From contig NZ_AUFT01000020.1 in NCBI RefSeq assembly GCF_000426645.1, positions 1-64,000 of the forward strand: DNA of 64,000 bases, given 5' to 3'. The notes below the pieces were generated by a model. It was given only the letters and a program-made list of their open reading frames with translations. It did no database searches and had not been told where the DNA came from. Positions 9,050 through 18,857 of the stretch are shown one piece after another (position 1 is the first letter of the stretch; the number at the start of each line of letters is the position of its first letter). The DNA comes from Nakamurella lactea DSM 19367. GTDB taxonomy: Bacteria > Actinomycetota > Actinomycetes > Mycobacteriales > Nakamurellaceae. Both the position numbers and the translations under genes were made by a program.

Positions 9050-9124
9050 GTGAGGCACCCCTCCGATCGTTCGTCCGTGGTCAACCGGAGGGATGCCTCA
9101 TATTATTCCGGAGGAGTGCCTCAT
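9050..9124. promoter_or_regulatory. Three copies of an operator-like 17-mer between oxidoreductase and TetR genes
   Basis: Direct copies CCGGAGGGATGCCTCAT (9085-9101) and CCGGAGGAGTGCCTCAT (9108-9124) are spaced 23 bp start to start. An inverted copy, GTGAGGCACCCCTCCGA, lies at 9050-9066. The set sits between the divergent genes and is best explained as TetR binding sites controlling both. Confidence 0.65.
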
Positions 9125-9182
9125 CTTTGCGAACGCTCGCAGAAGCGGAGGCCACCCTCAGCATCGTTGGTAGACTGGCGAA

Positions 9183-9845
9183 GTGAGCCAGGCTGACATC
9201 GAGCAGGTGCGGCTGCCCCGCCGCCGCGACGCGCAAGAGCGCCGTGACAAGCTCATCGCCGCGGCGCAGCGCGAGTTCGCCGTCCGCGGCGTCGATGCCT
9301 CCTTGGAGAAGATCGCCCGCGACGCCGGCGTCGCCATCGGCACCCTGTATCGCCACTTCCCCACGCGCCTCGACCTGCTGCTGGCAGCCTTTGAGCCTCG
9401 GCTGCAGGAGTTTCTCGACGGGGCCAAGAAGGCCCTGGAGCGGGACGATCCCTGGGAAGGGTTCGTCTGCTACCTGGAGAACCTGTTCGGCATGCAGGCG
9501 GGGGACCGAGGCTTCAACGACTTCCTCTCCCGCCGGTTCCCCGGTCATGCCAACACCGAACGGATCCACGACCAGATGTGCCGACAGATCCAGGACGTGC
9601 TCACCCGAGCCCAAAATGCCGGCGTTGCTCGCCCCGACATCACCCAAGGCGACATCGTCAACCTCATCTGGTCCAACGGCAGGATCATCGACGCCACCAG
9701 GGCCGCGGCGCCCAACGCCTGGCGCCGATACCTCTACCTCATGCTCGATGCCTATCGGGCCGAGCGAGCACATCCGATCCCCGAGCCGCCGATGACGGAC
9801 GAGCAGCTCTATGACGCCATGGTCCAGCTCAACGAACGGGAGTAG
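9183..9845 (+). CDS. TetR/AcrR-family transcriptional regulator
   Basis: A 220-aa regulator. The N-terminal HTH (residues 15-65) reads RRDKLIAAAQREFAVRG, then LEKIARDAGVAIGTLYRHF, a very typical TetR signature. The rest is helical and would form the ligand pocket and dimer face. A TAGACT -10-like hexamer ends 6 bp before the GTG start, so the message may be leaderless. It likely represses itself and the divergent F420-type oxidoreductase through the repeated 17-mer. The 3' end converges with lacI-type gene only 3 bp away. The ligand cannot be predicted. Confidence 0.93.
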   Translation: MSQADIEQVRLPRRRDAQERRDKLIAAAQREFAVRGVDASLEKIARDAGVAIGTLYRHFPTRLDLLLAAFEPRLQEFLDGAKKALERDDPWEGFVCYLENLFGMQAGDRGFNDFLSRRFPGHANTERIHDQMCRQIQDVLTRAQNAGVARPDITQGDIVNLIWSNGRIIDATRAAAPNAWRRYLYLMLDAYRAERAHPIPEPPMTDEQLYDAMVQLNERE

Positions 9846-9848
9846 GGG

Positions 9849-10925
9849 TCAGGGTCGGCGTTCTCCGGAGCCGCGCTCGATCAGGGTCGTGGGCAGCACC
9901 ACGGTCTGTGCCGGATGGTTGACGCCCTCCAACCGATCCAGCGCGAGCCGGGCGGCGGTGCGGCCCATTTCCTCTGCGGCGTAACCGATCACGCTGACCC
10001 CGAGAACATCGGACAGCTCGAAGTCGTCAAACCCGATCAACGCCGGCAGTTTCCGGGCCGCGGATTCCGGATCCCGGTGCGCCCTGGCGTCCAACCGGCC
10101 GTCGATCCTGGCCTGTTGCAGCGCCCGCAGTGCGCCGGCGGTGATCCGGTTGTTCAGGGTGAACAGGGCGGTCGGCGGGTCCGGCATGTCCAGCAGTTGA
10201 TCCACCGTGGTCTGCGCGGCGGCCACGTCATGGGCATCGGGCCGGAACAGCTCGCGCCAGTCGTCGATCCCGGCGTCGGACATGGCATCGCCGACGCCAT
10301 CGATCCTGGCCTGCTGGGTGGCCAGCCGGGACAGGTCGGCGACCACGCCGATCCGCCGGTGGCCACCGGCGATCAGGTGCCGGACGGCGTCGCCGGCACC
10401 CGTCCGGTTGTCGATCAGCACGGTGTCGGCCTGGACGCCGACCGGTGGCCGGTCGACGAACACCAACGGCACGCCGCGGCCGGCCTCGTCGGCCAGGTGG
10501 GTGTGGTCGGTCGACGACGAGGCGATCAACAGCGCCCGAACACGGCGCTGTAACAGCGCATCGATCAGATCCTGTTCGGCGATCGGGTCCTCGTCGGTGC
10601 TGGCGGTCACCAGTTGCAGGCCCCTGGCCCGCAATTCCCGTTCGATCCCGCCGGCCACGGTGGCGTAGAAGGGGTTCGCCAGGTCGCCGGTCACCAGTCC
10701 GACCAGGTTGGAGGTTCCGCCCTGGCGCAACTCCGAGGCCAATGCGTTGAGTCGGAAGCCGACCTGCCGGGCGGCGTCGTGCACCCGTACCGCCGTCGCC
10801 GCCGCCACGTAGCCCTCGCCCCGCAGTGCCCGGGACGCGGTCTTGATGCTGACCCCGGCCACGGCAGCGACCTGGCGCAACGTCGGTCGGCCAACGTTGT
10901 TCCGGTCGCCGCCACCCTCGCTCAT
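9849..10925 (-). CDS. LacI-family transcriptional regulator
   Basis: A 358-aa regulator. The N-terminal HTH (LRQVAAVAGVSIKTASRALRG, residues 14-34) and hinge are followed by a periplasmic-binding-protein-like sugar domain: LVGLVTGDLANPFYATVAGGI, FVDRPP, HRRIGVV, ALFTLNNRITAGAL and LIGFDDFELSDVLGVSVI. It is divergent from the GH92/GH43 pair, and a LacI-like operator lies in the 246-bp gap, so it probably represses these glycan-degrading genes until a mannose- or arabinose-type sugar appears. ATG 10925 is used; ATG 10937 would add four residues. Confidence 0.92.
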   Translation of the reverse strand: MSEGGGDRNNVGRPTLRQVAAVAGVSIKTASRALRGEGYVAAATAVRVHDAARQVGFRLNALASELRQGGTSNLVGLVTGDLANPFYATVAGGIERELRARGLQLVTASTDEDPIAEQDLIDALLQRRVRALLIASSSTDHTHLADEAGRGVPLVFVDRPPVGVQADTVLIDNRTGAGDAVRHLIAGGHRRIGVVADLSRLATQQARIDGVGDAMSDAGIDDWRELFRPDAHDVAAAQTTVDQLLDMPDPPTALFTLNNRITAGALRALQQARIDGRLDARAHRDPESAARKLPALIGFDDFELSDVLGVSVIGYAAEEMGRTAARLALDRLEGVNHPAQTVVLPTTLIERGSGERRP

Positions 10926-11076
10926 GACGGGGATCATTCCACCAGTGGTCGCGATCGGGTGACCGACCGTGCTCCCGGTGTCGGGCGGGTCCGGCGATCG
11001 GGTGGTGTGGACGACCGCTCGCCGTAACGGATGGCGGGGATCGAAGGCCCCCTGAAACCGCCGCCGATCGGCCGGT

Positions 11077-11090
11077 TGACAACGTTGACA
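11077..11090. promoter_or_regulatory. Probable LacI-family operator
   Basis: TGACAACGTTGACA has the CAACGTTG core typical of LacI/GalR-family sites and is palindromic except for one base pair. It lies between the divergent LacI regulator and the GH92 gene, 82 bp upstream of the GH92 ATG. Confidence 0.6.
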
Positions 11091-11171
11091 GGACCCGGTC
11101 CCGACTGTTGTGATGCTCGGCAAGGTGTCACCGATCACGTGTGCGCCCGACCCGGCTGTGGAGGCTCGACG

Positions 11172-14100
11172 ATGAGACCAACGACTTCACCCGCACCCCG
11201 ATTCTTTGCCGGAGGCCGGCCGCCGGCCGCCAGGAACCGATGGAGCCGCGGCCCGGCGGCGCTGGCCTCGGCGGCCGCGCTGGTGATCGGGTTGTGCCTG
11301 CCGGGCGCCGCGCAGGCGAGCGCGCCGATCTCCGACACCGCCGCAGCGGCCGTCGAGCCGGCGGTCGCAGCACCATCCGACTCGGGATCGTTCACCACCT
11401 CGTTCGAGCAGGGCCAGCCACAGCCCGCCGTGTCGACGGCGGAGATCGGGGCCGACGGGCAACCCCGGCAGCACAACGTCAGCGGCAAGGCGACCGGCGC
11501 TGGCAGCCTGCTCGGCCTGGTCACCGGCGTCACCGCCAGTGCCGAGAACCCGCCCGGTGAGCCGGCGACGAATCTCGCCGACGCGAACCCGGACACGAAG
11601 TGGCTGGCGTTCGCCGCCTCCGGCTGGGTGAGCTATCAGCTGTCGATCCCCTCCAAGGTGGTCAGCTACTCGATGACGTCCGCCAACGACGCACCGCAGC
11701 GCGCGCCGAAGGACGTGGTCCTGCAGGGCTCGGACGACGGCTCCGATTGGACCGATCTCGACACCCGCACCGACATCGAATTCGGCGACGACCCGTTCAT
11801 CACCCGGACGTTCGACGTTGCGGCTCCCGGCACCTTCAGCCACTACCGGCTGAAGATCAACGCGGTGCACTCCGGCTCGATCGTGCAATTGGCGGACTGG
11901 GACATCTCCGACGGCAGCACCGGCGGCGGCGAGGTCACCCCGATGGTCAGCGCCGTCGGTTCCGGGCCGATCTCCGGGCTCAACATCAAGCCGCTCACCG
12001 GCTGGACCGGCGTGCAGGCGCTGCGATATTCGGGCGGACACACCGACACCGGGGCCGGATTCGCCTGGAACCGGCTGTTCGACGTCGACATCGCTGTCGC
12101 GGCAGACACCGAGTTGTCGTACAAGATCTTCCCCGACATGGTCGCCGGGGACCTGACCTATCCGTCCACCTTCAGCGCCATCGACCTGCACTTCACCGAC
12201 GGGAGCTACCTGTCCGACCTGAAACCGACGGACTCTCACGGGATCACCGCGTCGCCGAGTGGTCAGGGCCTCGGCAAGATCCTGTACTCGTCCCAGTGGA
12301 ACGCGGTGACGGTCGATGTCGGTGCGGTGGCCGCGGGCAAGACGGTGGACCGGATCCTGGTCGGCTACGACAACGTCGCCAACGAATCCGCCCACACCCG
12401 TTTCGGCGGCTGGATCGACGACCTCAGCGTGGCACCCGTGCCCGCGCCGGTGGACGGCACCGATTTGACCAACTATGTGGACGTCCGTCGTGGCACCAAC
12501 GCCTCCGGCTCGTTCTCCCGGGGCAACAACCTGCCGATCAGCGCGCTGCCCAACGGGTTCACCTTCCTGACCCCCGTCACCGACGCCAACTCGCAGACCT
12601 GGCAGTACTACTACCAGGCACAGAACAACGACCAGAACCTGCCGGTGCTGCAGGGGCTGGCCGTCTCGCACGAACCGAGCCCGTGGATGGGCGACCGGAA
12701 CCAGATGTCGGTGATGCCGTCGATCGCCGATGGCGTGCCGACCGGCAATGCCGACGACCGCGGGCTGACCTTCGACCACGCCACCGAGACCGCCCACCCG
12801 GACTACTACCGGGTGCAGCTGGCCGGCGGCCTGGTCGCCGAGACCACGCCGGCCGATCACGGCGGCGAGATGCGATTCACCTTCCCGGACAGCGCATCGG
12901 CCGGAAAACTGGTGGTGGACACGATCGACAACAGCGGGGCGTTCACCGTCGACGCCGCGTCGAGCAGTTTCTCCGGCTGGGTGGACAACGGCAGCGGACT
13001 GTCCGCCGGCCGCAGCCGGATGTTCGTCTACGGCACCTTCGATGCGCCGATCACCGGCAGCGGCACCGCCCCGAACGGGCACACCGGCACCCGTTACGTC
13101 AGCTTCGACACCCAGGCCGACAAGCAGGTGACGCTGAAGCTCGCGACCTCGTTCATCTCGCTGGACCAGGCCGAGCACAACCATGCGCTTGAGTTGGCGG
13201 ACAACGACTTCGACACGGTGCGGGCGGCCGCCAACGCCAAGTGGAACGCCCGGCTTGGCGTGCTCGAGGTGCAGGGCGCCAACGAGTCGGAAAAGCTGGC
13301 CACCTACTCGAACCTGTACCGGCTCAACCTGTATCCGAACTCGCAGTTCGAGAACACCGGCACCGCGGCGGCGCCGCACTACCAGTACGCCAGCCCGGTG
13401 TCGGCCAAGTCCGGTGACGCCACCACCACCAAGACCAACGCGAAGCTGGTGGACGGCAAGATCTACGTCAACAACGGCTTCTGGGACACCTACCGGACGG
13501 TCTGGCCCGCCTACACCCTGCTGTACCCGGAGGTCGCCGCGGAGATCGCCGACGGCTTCGTCCAGCAGTACCGCGACGGCGGCTGGATCGCCCGCTGGTC
13601 CTCGCCCGGCTATGCCGACCTGATGACCGGCACCAGCTCGGACGTGGCACTGGCCGACGCGTACCTCAAGGGCGTCGCCCTGCCGGACCCGCTGAGCACC
13701 TACGACGCCGCGCTGAAGAACGCCACCACGTTGTCCGGCCGCAGTGCCGTCGGTCGCAAGGGACTGTCCACCTCGATCTTCAAGGGCTACACCGCGAATT
13801 CCACCGGCGAGAGCGTGTCCTGGGGGCTGGAAGGACTGATCAACGACTACGGCATCGGCAACATGGCAGCGAAGCTGGCCAAGGATCCGTCGGTGCCGGC
13901 GAGCCGCAGGGCGGAGCTGGCCGAGGAGTCCGAGTACTTCCTCAAGCGCTCCACCGACTACGTGAACCTGTTCGATCCCTCGACGGAGTTCTTCCGTGGT
14001 CGTAATGACGACGGAAGCTTCCCGGCGTCGTTCGATCCTCGCGACTGGGGCGGCGACTTCACCGAGACCAACGGCTGGAACTTCGCCTTCCACGCACCGC

Positions 14101-17042
14101 AGGACGGTAACGGACTGGCCAACCTCTACGGCGGACGAGCGGGCCTGGCAGACAAGCTGGACGAGTTCTTCGCCACCCCGGAGACCGCCACCCACCCCGG
14201 CGGCTACAACGGCGTGATCCACGAGATGGTGGAGGCCCGCGACGTCCGGATGGGCATGCTCGGGATGAGCAACCAGGTCTCGCACCACATCCCGTACATG
14301 TACGACTACACCGGCGAGCAGTACAAGACCGCCGCGAAGGTGCGGGAGATCCTGCAGCGGCTGTACGTCGGCAGCGAGATCGGCGAGGGCTACCCCGGTG
14401 ACGAGGACAACGGCGAGATGTCGTCCTGGTACCTGCTGAGCACCCTGGGCATCTACCCGCTGCAGGTCGGATCCTCCGCCTGGGTGGTCGGGTCGCCGCA
14501 GTTCAGCAAGGTGACCGTGCACCGCACCCAGGGTGACCTGGTGGTCAACGCCGATGGCAACTCGCACAGCAACATCTACGTGCAGTCGCTGAAGGTCAAC
14601 GGTAAGAAGCACACCAGCGTGTCGATCGACCAGGCGGATCTGACCGGTCCGGCCACCCTGGACTTCAGCATGGGCGCCCAACCGTCCGACTTCGGCAGCA
14701 AGCCGCAGGACGCCCCGTTGTCGCTGACCACCGGCAGCGCGAAGCCGTTGCCGCTACAGGACGCGACCGGCGAGGGGATGGGCGTGCCGAGCGCCATCGA
14801 CGGTCCGGCCGATGGCGTGCAGACCGACGTCAGCGCGCTGTTCGACGACAACTCGGCCACCGCCGTCAGTTTCGCCGGAGCCACCCCGACCGTCAGCTAC
14901 CAACTGACCGGCCTGACCCAGCGGGCCACCTGGTACACCCTGACCTCCGGCCCGAACCCGGGCGACCCGGCGGCCTGGAAGGTGCAGGGCTCCAAGGACG
15001 GTACGACCTGGAAGACGTTGGACACCAGGACGAACCAGGCCTTCCAGTGGCGCACCCAGACCCGCCCGTTCGAGTTGGCCAAGACCGGCACCTATGCCTA
15101 TTACCGGCTGGTGGTGACGGCCAGCACGGGGGCAGCGACCCCGAACCTGGCTCCGCTGAACCTTTCCGAGGTCGAGTTCCTCACCGACGGCACCCACGCC
15201 GGCAAGGGCAAACTGCACGCGGTCGGCCGTAGCGACCTGGAAACCGTGCAGGGGCAGCAGTTCTCCGGCACCGTCGCCACCCTCTCCGGAGGCAAGGGCA
15301 CCGTCCCGGCGGACTTCACCGCCACCATCGACTGGGGTGACGGCGCCAGTACCGTCGGCCAGGTGCTCGCGGGCCGGCTCGGCACCTTCACCGTGAAGGC
15401 ATCGCACACCTTCGCAGCGCCCGGCTACCACCGGCCGATCATCACGGTCCGCGACTCCAGTGGGCTGTCCCGGGCTGCCATCGGTATCACCGTGCACTAC
15501 GCGCTGATGCCGTCGTATGCGGCCGGGTTCAACCTGGTCTGCATCGGGGACGTGGGAACCGAGGTGCCGTGTGACGGCCGGAATGCCGGGATCAACCGGG
15601 TCGCACTGACGGCCGCCGGCGGGGTACCGGGCCGGGCGATCGGCGTACCGGGCACGGATCTGACGTTCACCCTTCCGTCGATCCCCAAGGGCGAGCCGGA
15701 CAACGCCACCGGTGACGGCCAGACCCTGCCGGTGACGCTGGCGCCTGGCGCGACCCAGTTGTCGTTGATCGGCACCGGCACCCAGAAGAACCAGGACACC
15801 GTCGGGGTGGTGACCTTCACCGATGGCAGCACGGTGGACTACCCGATCCAGTACGGCGACTGGTGTGGCGGCGCGCAGTTCGGCAACATCGTGGTGCTGC
15901 AGATGTCCAACCGGCTCAATGGAACCGGTACGGACGGCTGCCAGGCGAAGCTGTTCGCCACCAAGCCGTTGACCCTGCCGGCCGGAAAGACGGTCGCCTC
16001 GATCACCCTGCCCGTGCAGACCGGCGATCCGGTCAGCGCCGGCCGGATCCACGTGTTCGCGGTGGCGGACAACGGCTCCGCGCTGCAGCTGACGCCCGGA
16101 CCCAACCGGACGCTCCGGCCGCTGGCGAACACCAGCGTGCTGCTGGGCACCATCAGCGGCGGGGTGCCCGGCGCCGACGGCTACCAGGCGATGGTGCAGT
16201 GGGGCGACGACTCGGCCACCGCGCCGGCGCAGGTCTCCGCCACCGACGCCAACGGCGTGGCGACCATCAGGGGCAGCCACTCCTACCGCACCGTCGGCGA
16301 ATACTCGGTGCACCTGGTGGCGGCCGATCAGGCCTCCGACGCGGTGACCCAGTTGCAGATCACCGTCGGCAAGGGGGCGCCGCCGGCGCCGTCGGCCCGC
16401 TCGGCCAGCGGCAGTTCGCGACCCGGTCGGGCACTCACCGTGCGGGGCAACGGGTTCCGGCCGGGAGAGAGCGTCTCCGTGGCACTCGGCAGCGGTCCGG
16501 TCAGCCGGCAGCAGATTGCCACCGGCCAGGACGCGGCGAGCGCCAGCAAGACGGTGAAGGCCGATGCCAACGGCAGCGTCGACGTCGACCTCACCGTGCC
16601 GTCCGCTGCCCAGGAAGGTCTGTACGCGGTGACGATGCGGGGTTCGGCGTCGGAGTCGGTGGCCACCGACACCGTCACGGTGGCCCGGCCGGAGCCGGCC
16701 AGGGTCTACCACCCGCAGGCGCTGGTCAGTTCGGACGCGGGCCTGCGCGGTCAGTTGCTGCGGACGGACGCGAACTCGTTCGCGGCGAACGAATGGGTGA
16801 CCGTCAGCTTCGACGCCGCCGTCATCGGCCGGGTGCGAGCGAACAACGACGGGGTGATCACCGACCTGCGGGTCACGGTTCCGACCGACGCCAAGGCCGG
16901 CCGGCACCGGATCACCTTCAGCGGTGGCTCGTCCGGTGCCAGCACCGAACGGCGGTACACGGTGCTGGTGGACCCGACACCCGGCGCCGGGACTGCGGGC
17001 ACCGGATCGTCTGCCCCGCAGAGCAGCGGCGGTGGCCGATGA
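11172..17042 (+). CDS. Secreted multidomain GH92-family alpha-mannosidase
   Basis: A 1956-aa exported protein. A long signal peptide (about 1-50, RSRGPAALASAAALVIGLCL region ending AAQAS) is followed by a discoidin-like domain (about 118-258). The GH92 N-terminal beta-sandwich follows, then the GH92 catalytic region (about 430-1175) with NNGFWDTYRTVWPAYTLLYP, QVSHHIPYMYDYTG and GYPGDEDNGEMSSWY. The last motif carries the acidic residues that act in the Ca2+-dependent inverting mechanism of the family. Downstream lie a second discoidin-like domain (1195-1340), two PKD-like domains with ATIDWGDG and VQWGDDSA, a galactose-binding-like module with four Cys, and IPT-like repeats. There is no LPXTG or C-terminal membrane helix, so it is probably released. 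Its stop overlaps the GH43 ATG. Confidence 0.9.
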   Translation: MRPTTSPAPRFFAGGRPPAARNRWSRGPAALASAAALVIGLCLPGAAQASAPISDTAAAAVEPAVAAPSDSGSFTTSFEQGQPQPAVSTAEIGADGQPRQHNVSGKATGAGSLLGLVTGVTASAENPPGEPATNLADANPDTKWLAFAASGWVSYQLSIPSKVVSYSMTSANDAPQRAPKDVVLQGSDDGSDWTDLDTRTDIEFGDDPFITRTFDVAAPGTFSHYRLKINAVHSGSIVQLADWDISDGSTGGGEVTPMVSAVGSGPISGLNIKPLTGWTGVQALRYSGGHTDTGAGFAWNRLFDVDIAVAADTELSYKIFPDMVAGDLTYPSTFSAIDLHFTDGSYLSDLKPTDSHGITASPSGQGLGKILYSSQWNAVTVDVGAVAAGKTVDRILVGYDNVANESAHTRFGGWIDDLSVAPVPAPVDGTDLTNYVDVRRGTNASGSFSRGNNLPISALPNGFTFLTPVTDANSQTWQYYYQAQNNDQNLPVLQGLAVSHEPSPWMGDRNQMSVMPSIADGVPTGNADDRGLTFDHATETAHPDYYRVQLAGGLVAETTPADHGGEMRFTFPDSASAGKLVVDTIDNSGAFTVDAASSSFSGWVDNGSGLSAGRSRMFVYGTFDAPITGSGTAPNGHTGTRYVSFDTQADKQVTLKLATSFISLDQAEHNHALELADNDFDTVRAAANAKWNARLGVLEVQGANESEKLATYSNLYRLNLYPNSQFENTGTAAAPHYQYASPVSAKSGDATTTKTNAKLVDGKIYVNNGFWDTYRTVWPAYTLLYPEVAAEIADGFVQQYRDGGWIARWSSPGYADLMTGTSSDVALADAYLKGVALPDPLSTYDAALKNATTLSGRSAVGRKGLSTSIFKGYTANSTGESVSWGLEGLINDYGIGNMAAKLAKDPSVPASRRAELAEESEYFLKRSTDYVNLFDPSTEFFRGRNDDGSFPASFDPRDWGGDFTETNGWNFAFHAPQDGNGLANLYGGRAGLADKLDEFFATPETATHPGGYNGVIHEMVEARDVRMGMLGMSNQVSHHIPYMYDYTGEQYKTAAKVREILQRLYVGSEIGEGYPGDEDNGEMSSWYLLSTLGIYPLQVGSSAWVVGSPQFSKVTVHRTQGDLVVNADGNSHSNIYVQSLKVNGKKHTSVSIDQADLTGPATLDFSMGAQPSDFGSKPQDAPLSLTTGSAKPLPLQDATGEGMGVPSAIDGPADGVQTDVSALFDDNSATAVSFAGATPTVSYQLTGLTQRATWYTLTSGPNPGDPAAWKVQGSKDGTTWKTLDTRTNQAFQWRTQTRPFELAKTGTYAYYRLVVTASTGAATPNLAPLNLSEVEFLTDGTHAGKGKLHAVGRSDLETVQGQQFSGTVATLSGGKGTVPADFTATIDWGDGASTVGQVLAGRLGTFTVKASHTFAAPGYHRPIITVRDSSGLSRAAIGITVHYALMPSYAAGFNLVCIGDVGTEVPCDGRNAGINRVALTAAGGVPGRAIGVPGTDLTFTLPSIPKGEPDNATGDGQTLPVTLAPGATQLSLIGTGTQKNQDTVGVVTFTDGSTVDYPIQYGDWCGGAQFGNIVVLQMSNRLNGTGTDGCQAKLFATKPLTLPAGKTVASITLPVQTGDPVSAGRIHVFAVADNGSALQLTPGPNRTLRPLANTSVLLGTISGGVPGADGYQAMVQWGDDSATAPAQVSATDANGVATIRGSHSYRTVGEYSVHLVAADQASDAVTQLQITVGKGAPPAPSARSASGSSRPGRALTVRGNGFRPGESVSVALGSGPVSRQQIATGQDAASASKTVKADANGSVDVDLTVPSAAQEGLYAVTMRGSASESVATDTVTVARPEPARVYHPQALVSSDAGLRGQLLRTDANSFAANEWVTVSFDAAVIGRVRANNDGVITDLRVTVPTDAKAGRHRITFSGGSSGASTERRYTVLVDPTPGAGTAGTGSSAPQSSGGGR

Positions 17043-18844
17043 CCGGCGACCATCAGGTCAGTCGTCGGGCCGCCCTGGTCGGGTTGGCCCTTGCGGCCGG
17101 GTCGGCCGGTGCCGCGCTGGCCGGCTCCCCGGCCGCCGCCGGGGTCCGGTCGGACCGGCCGACCGACCCACGGTCGACCATCCGGCGGACGACCGGTGTC
17201 GGCTCGCGGCCCGGCGGCACCGACGCGACGTTCTACAACGACGCGTCGGTACCGGCCGCCGACCCGTATGTCCTGTTCGACAAGGGCTCCGGCTACTACT
17301 ACGCATACTCGACCGACGGCGCCCAGACCGGGACTGACGGGACCCCGTTCGCCTTCGGCGTCTATCGGTCCGCCGACCTGGCCACCTGGGAACACCTGGC
17401 CGGTGGCGCACTGCCGTTGAACGAGCCGAACCGGTGGGGCAAGGATTGGTTCTGGGCGCCGGAGGTCTACCACAACGAGACGACCGGGAAGTACTTCCTG
17501 TTCTATTCGGCCCGGCAGCGCGACAACGTGGCGCGCGACTTCGGGTACGCGAACTTCGAGGAGCCGTCCAAGGTGGGCGTCGCGGTGGCCGACTCGCCGG
17601 CCGGGCCCTTCCACACCATCACGTCAGCGCCGTTGGACTATTTCCCCTACGACCCGGACTATCACGACGTCAACCTGATCATGGACGCCACGCAACGGAA
17701 GCCGCCGGCCACCCTGGAGCAGGGACAGACTGCGCCGTTGGGCACCTATATCCCGTTCATCGACCCGAACGTGTATTTCGACGACGACGGTCGGATCTAT
17801 CTGTACTTCTCCCGTAACGCCTATCGGAATTGGGTCTGGGACACCGATCTGGGCAAGTACATCGAGGAATCGAACATCTATGCGGTCGAACTGACCCGCG
17901 ACTGGTGGGACGACCCGTCCGGTGGCACGAAGCCGACGATCACCGCTGCCTATCGCAATGCGAACCTCCGTCCGGGCGCACCGCCCGGTGCACGACGCGA
18001 TGGCTACGTGCCGATCCTGAGCTACTCCGCCGACAAACAGGACTGGGAGAACGCACATGTCAACGACTACGCGACCAGCGGCGGTGCGAAGAAGGACCGT
18101 CGCTGGGAGGAAGGGTCGAGCACTTTCAAGCGGACCGTCCACCCGAACGGCGACGGCGGTACGGAAGCCGTGTACTACCTGACCTACTCGGCGAACAACT
18201 TCGAGAACTCGTTCTACGGCGTGGGCTACGCGACGGCGCGCAGCCCGTTGGGTCCGTGGCGCAAGTACAGCGGCAATCCGGTGCTGGCGCAGGATCCGTC
18301 GTTGCCGGAGTACTCCACCGGGCACGGCTCACCGGTGCTGTCGCCCGATGGCCGAGAGGCCTTCTACGTGCATCACGGGCGATCCAGTACCACCGGTGGG
18401 CGGCGGCTCTACACCGACCGGATGGAGCTGTCGGGTCGGGATGCGAACGGTGCTCCGGTGTTGTCCATCGAGCAGTCGGTGTCGGACACCCCGGTCCCGT
18501 CGGGCGTCGCACCGTATTCGATCAGTGCGGGCAAGCGGGTCCTGCTGGTGGCTGTCGGCACCCCTACGACCGTAACGGTGACGGTCCGCAGCCGGACCGG
18601 AGCGATGCTGCCGCTGACGAACCCGTTGAACCGCACCAGGTTTGTCGTCAGTCAACCGGATCGGGTCCAGGTCGCCTCGGACGGAACCGGCCAACTGACA
18701 ATCACCGCGCTGCGGCCGGGGGCCGCGTCGGTGACGGTCACCTACCAGCGCAAGGTGGCTGCCGGTGGCTTTGTCGACGTCCACCAGTCCGGCCGGCCGG
18801 TGAGCACCGTCATCACCGTGGTCGGTCGTCCGGCGCACGGCTGA
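17039..18844 (+). CDS. Tat-exported GH43-family glycoside hydrolase
   Basis: A 601-aa protein. The N terminus VSRRAALVGLALAAGSAG with a following AxA site is a Tat-type signal. The five-bladed beta-propeller of GH43 is visible: DASVPAADPYVLFD carries the catalytic-base Asp, DWFWAPEVYH the central region, FIDPNVYFDDDG the transition-state Asp, and WEEGSSTFKR the likely acid Glu. A C-terminal Ig/Big-like domain covers about residues 500-595. GH43 enzymes usually cut arabinofuranosyl or xylosyl links. The ATG overlaps the GH92 stop (ATGA), so the two are translationally coupled and presumably act on the same branched glycan. Confidence 0.87.
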   Translation: MTGDHQVSRRAALVGLALAAGSAGAALAGSPAAAGVRSDRPTDPRSTIRRTTGVGSRPGGTDATFYNDASVPAADPYVLFDKGSGYYYAYSTDGAQTGTDGTPFAFGVYRSADLATWEHLAGGALPLNEPNRWGKDWFWAPEVYHNETTGKYFLFYSARQRDNVARDFGYANFEEPSKVGVAVADSPAGPFHTITSAPLDYFPYDPDYHDVNLIMDATQRKPPATLEQGQTAPLGTYIPFIDPNVYFDDDGRIYLYFSRNAYRNWVWDTDLGKYIEESNIYAVELTRDWWDDPSGGTKPTITAAYRNANLRPGAPPGARRDGYVPILSYSADKQDWENAHVNDYATSGGAKKDRRWEEGSSTFKRTVHPNGDGGTEAVYYLTYSANNFENSFYGVGYATARSPLGPWRKYSGNPVLAQDPSLPEYSTGHGSPVLSPDGREAFYVHHGRSSTTGGRRLYTDRMELSGRDANGAPVLSIEQSVSDTPVPSGVAPYSISAGKRVLLVAVGTPTTVTVTVRSRTGAMLPLTNPLNRTRFVVSQPDRVQVASDGTGQLTITALRPGAASVTVTYQRKVAAGGFVDVHQSGRPVSTVITVVGRPAHG

Positions 18845-18857
18845 CGGCTCCCGCCAC

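Noticed and set aside
11187-14681. Very long open frame antisense to the GH92 gene (and similar ones opposite hutH, hutU, kgd and fadD)
   Set aside because: High third-position GC leaves stop-free antisense frames; these lack ribosome sites, have Arg/Gly/Pro/His-rich compositions and no recognisable motifs, while the opposite strands encode clear enzymes.
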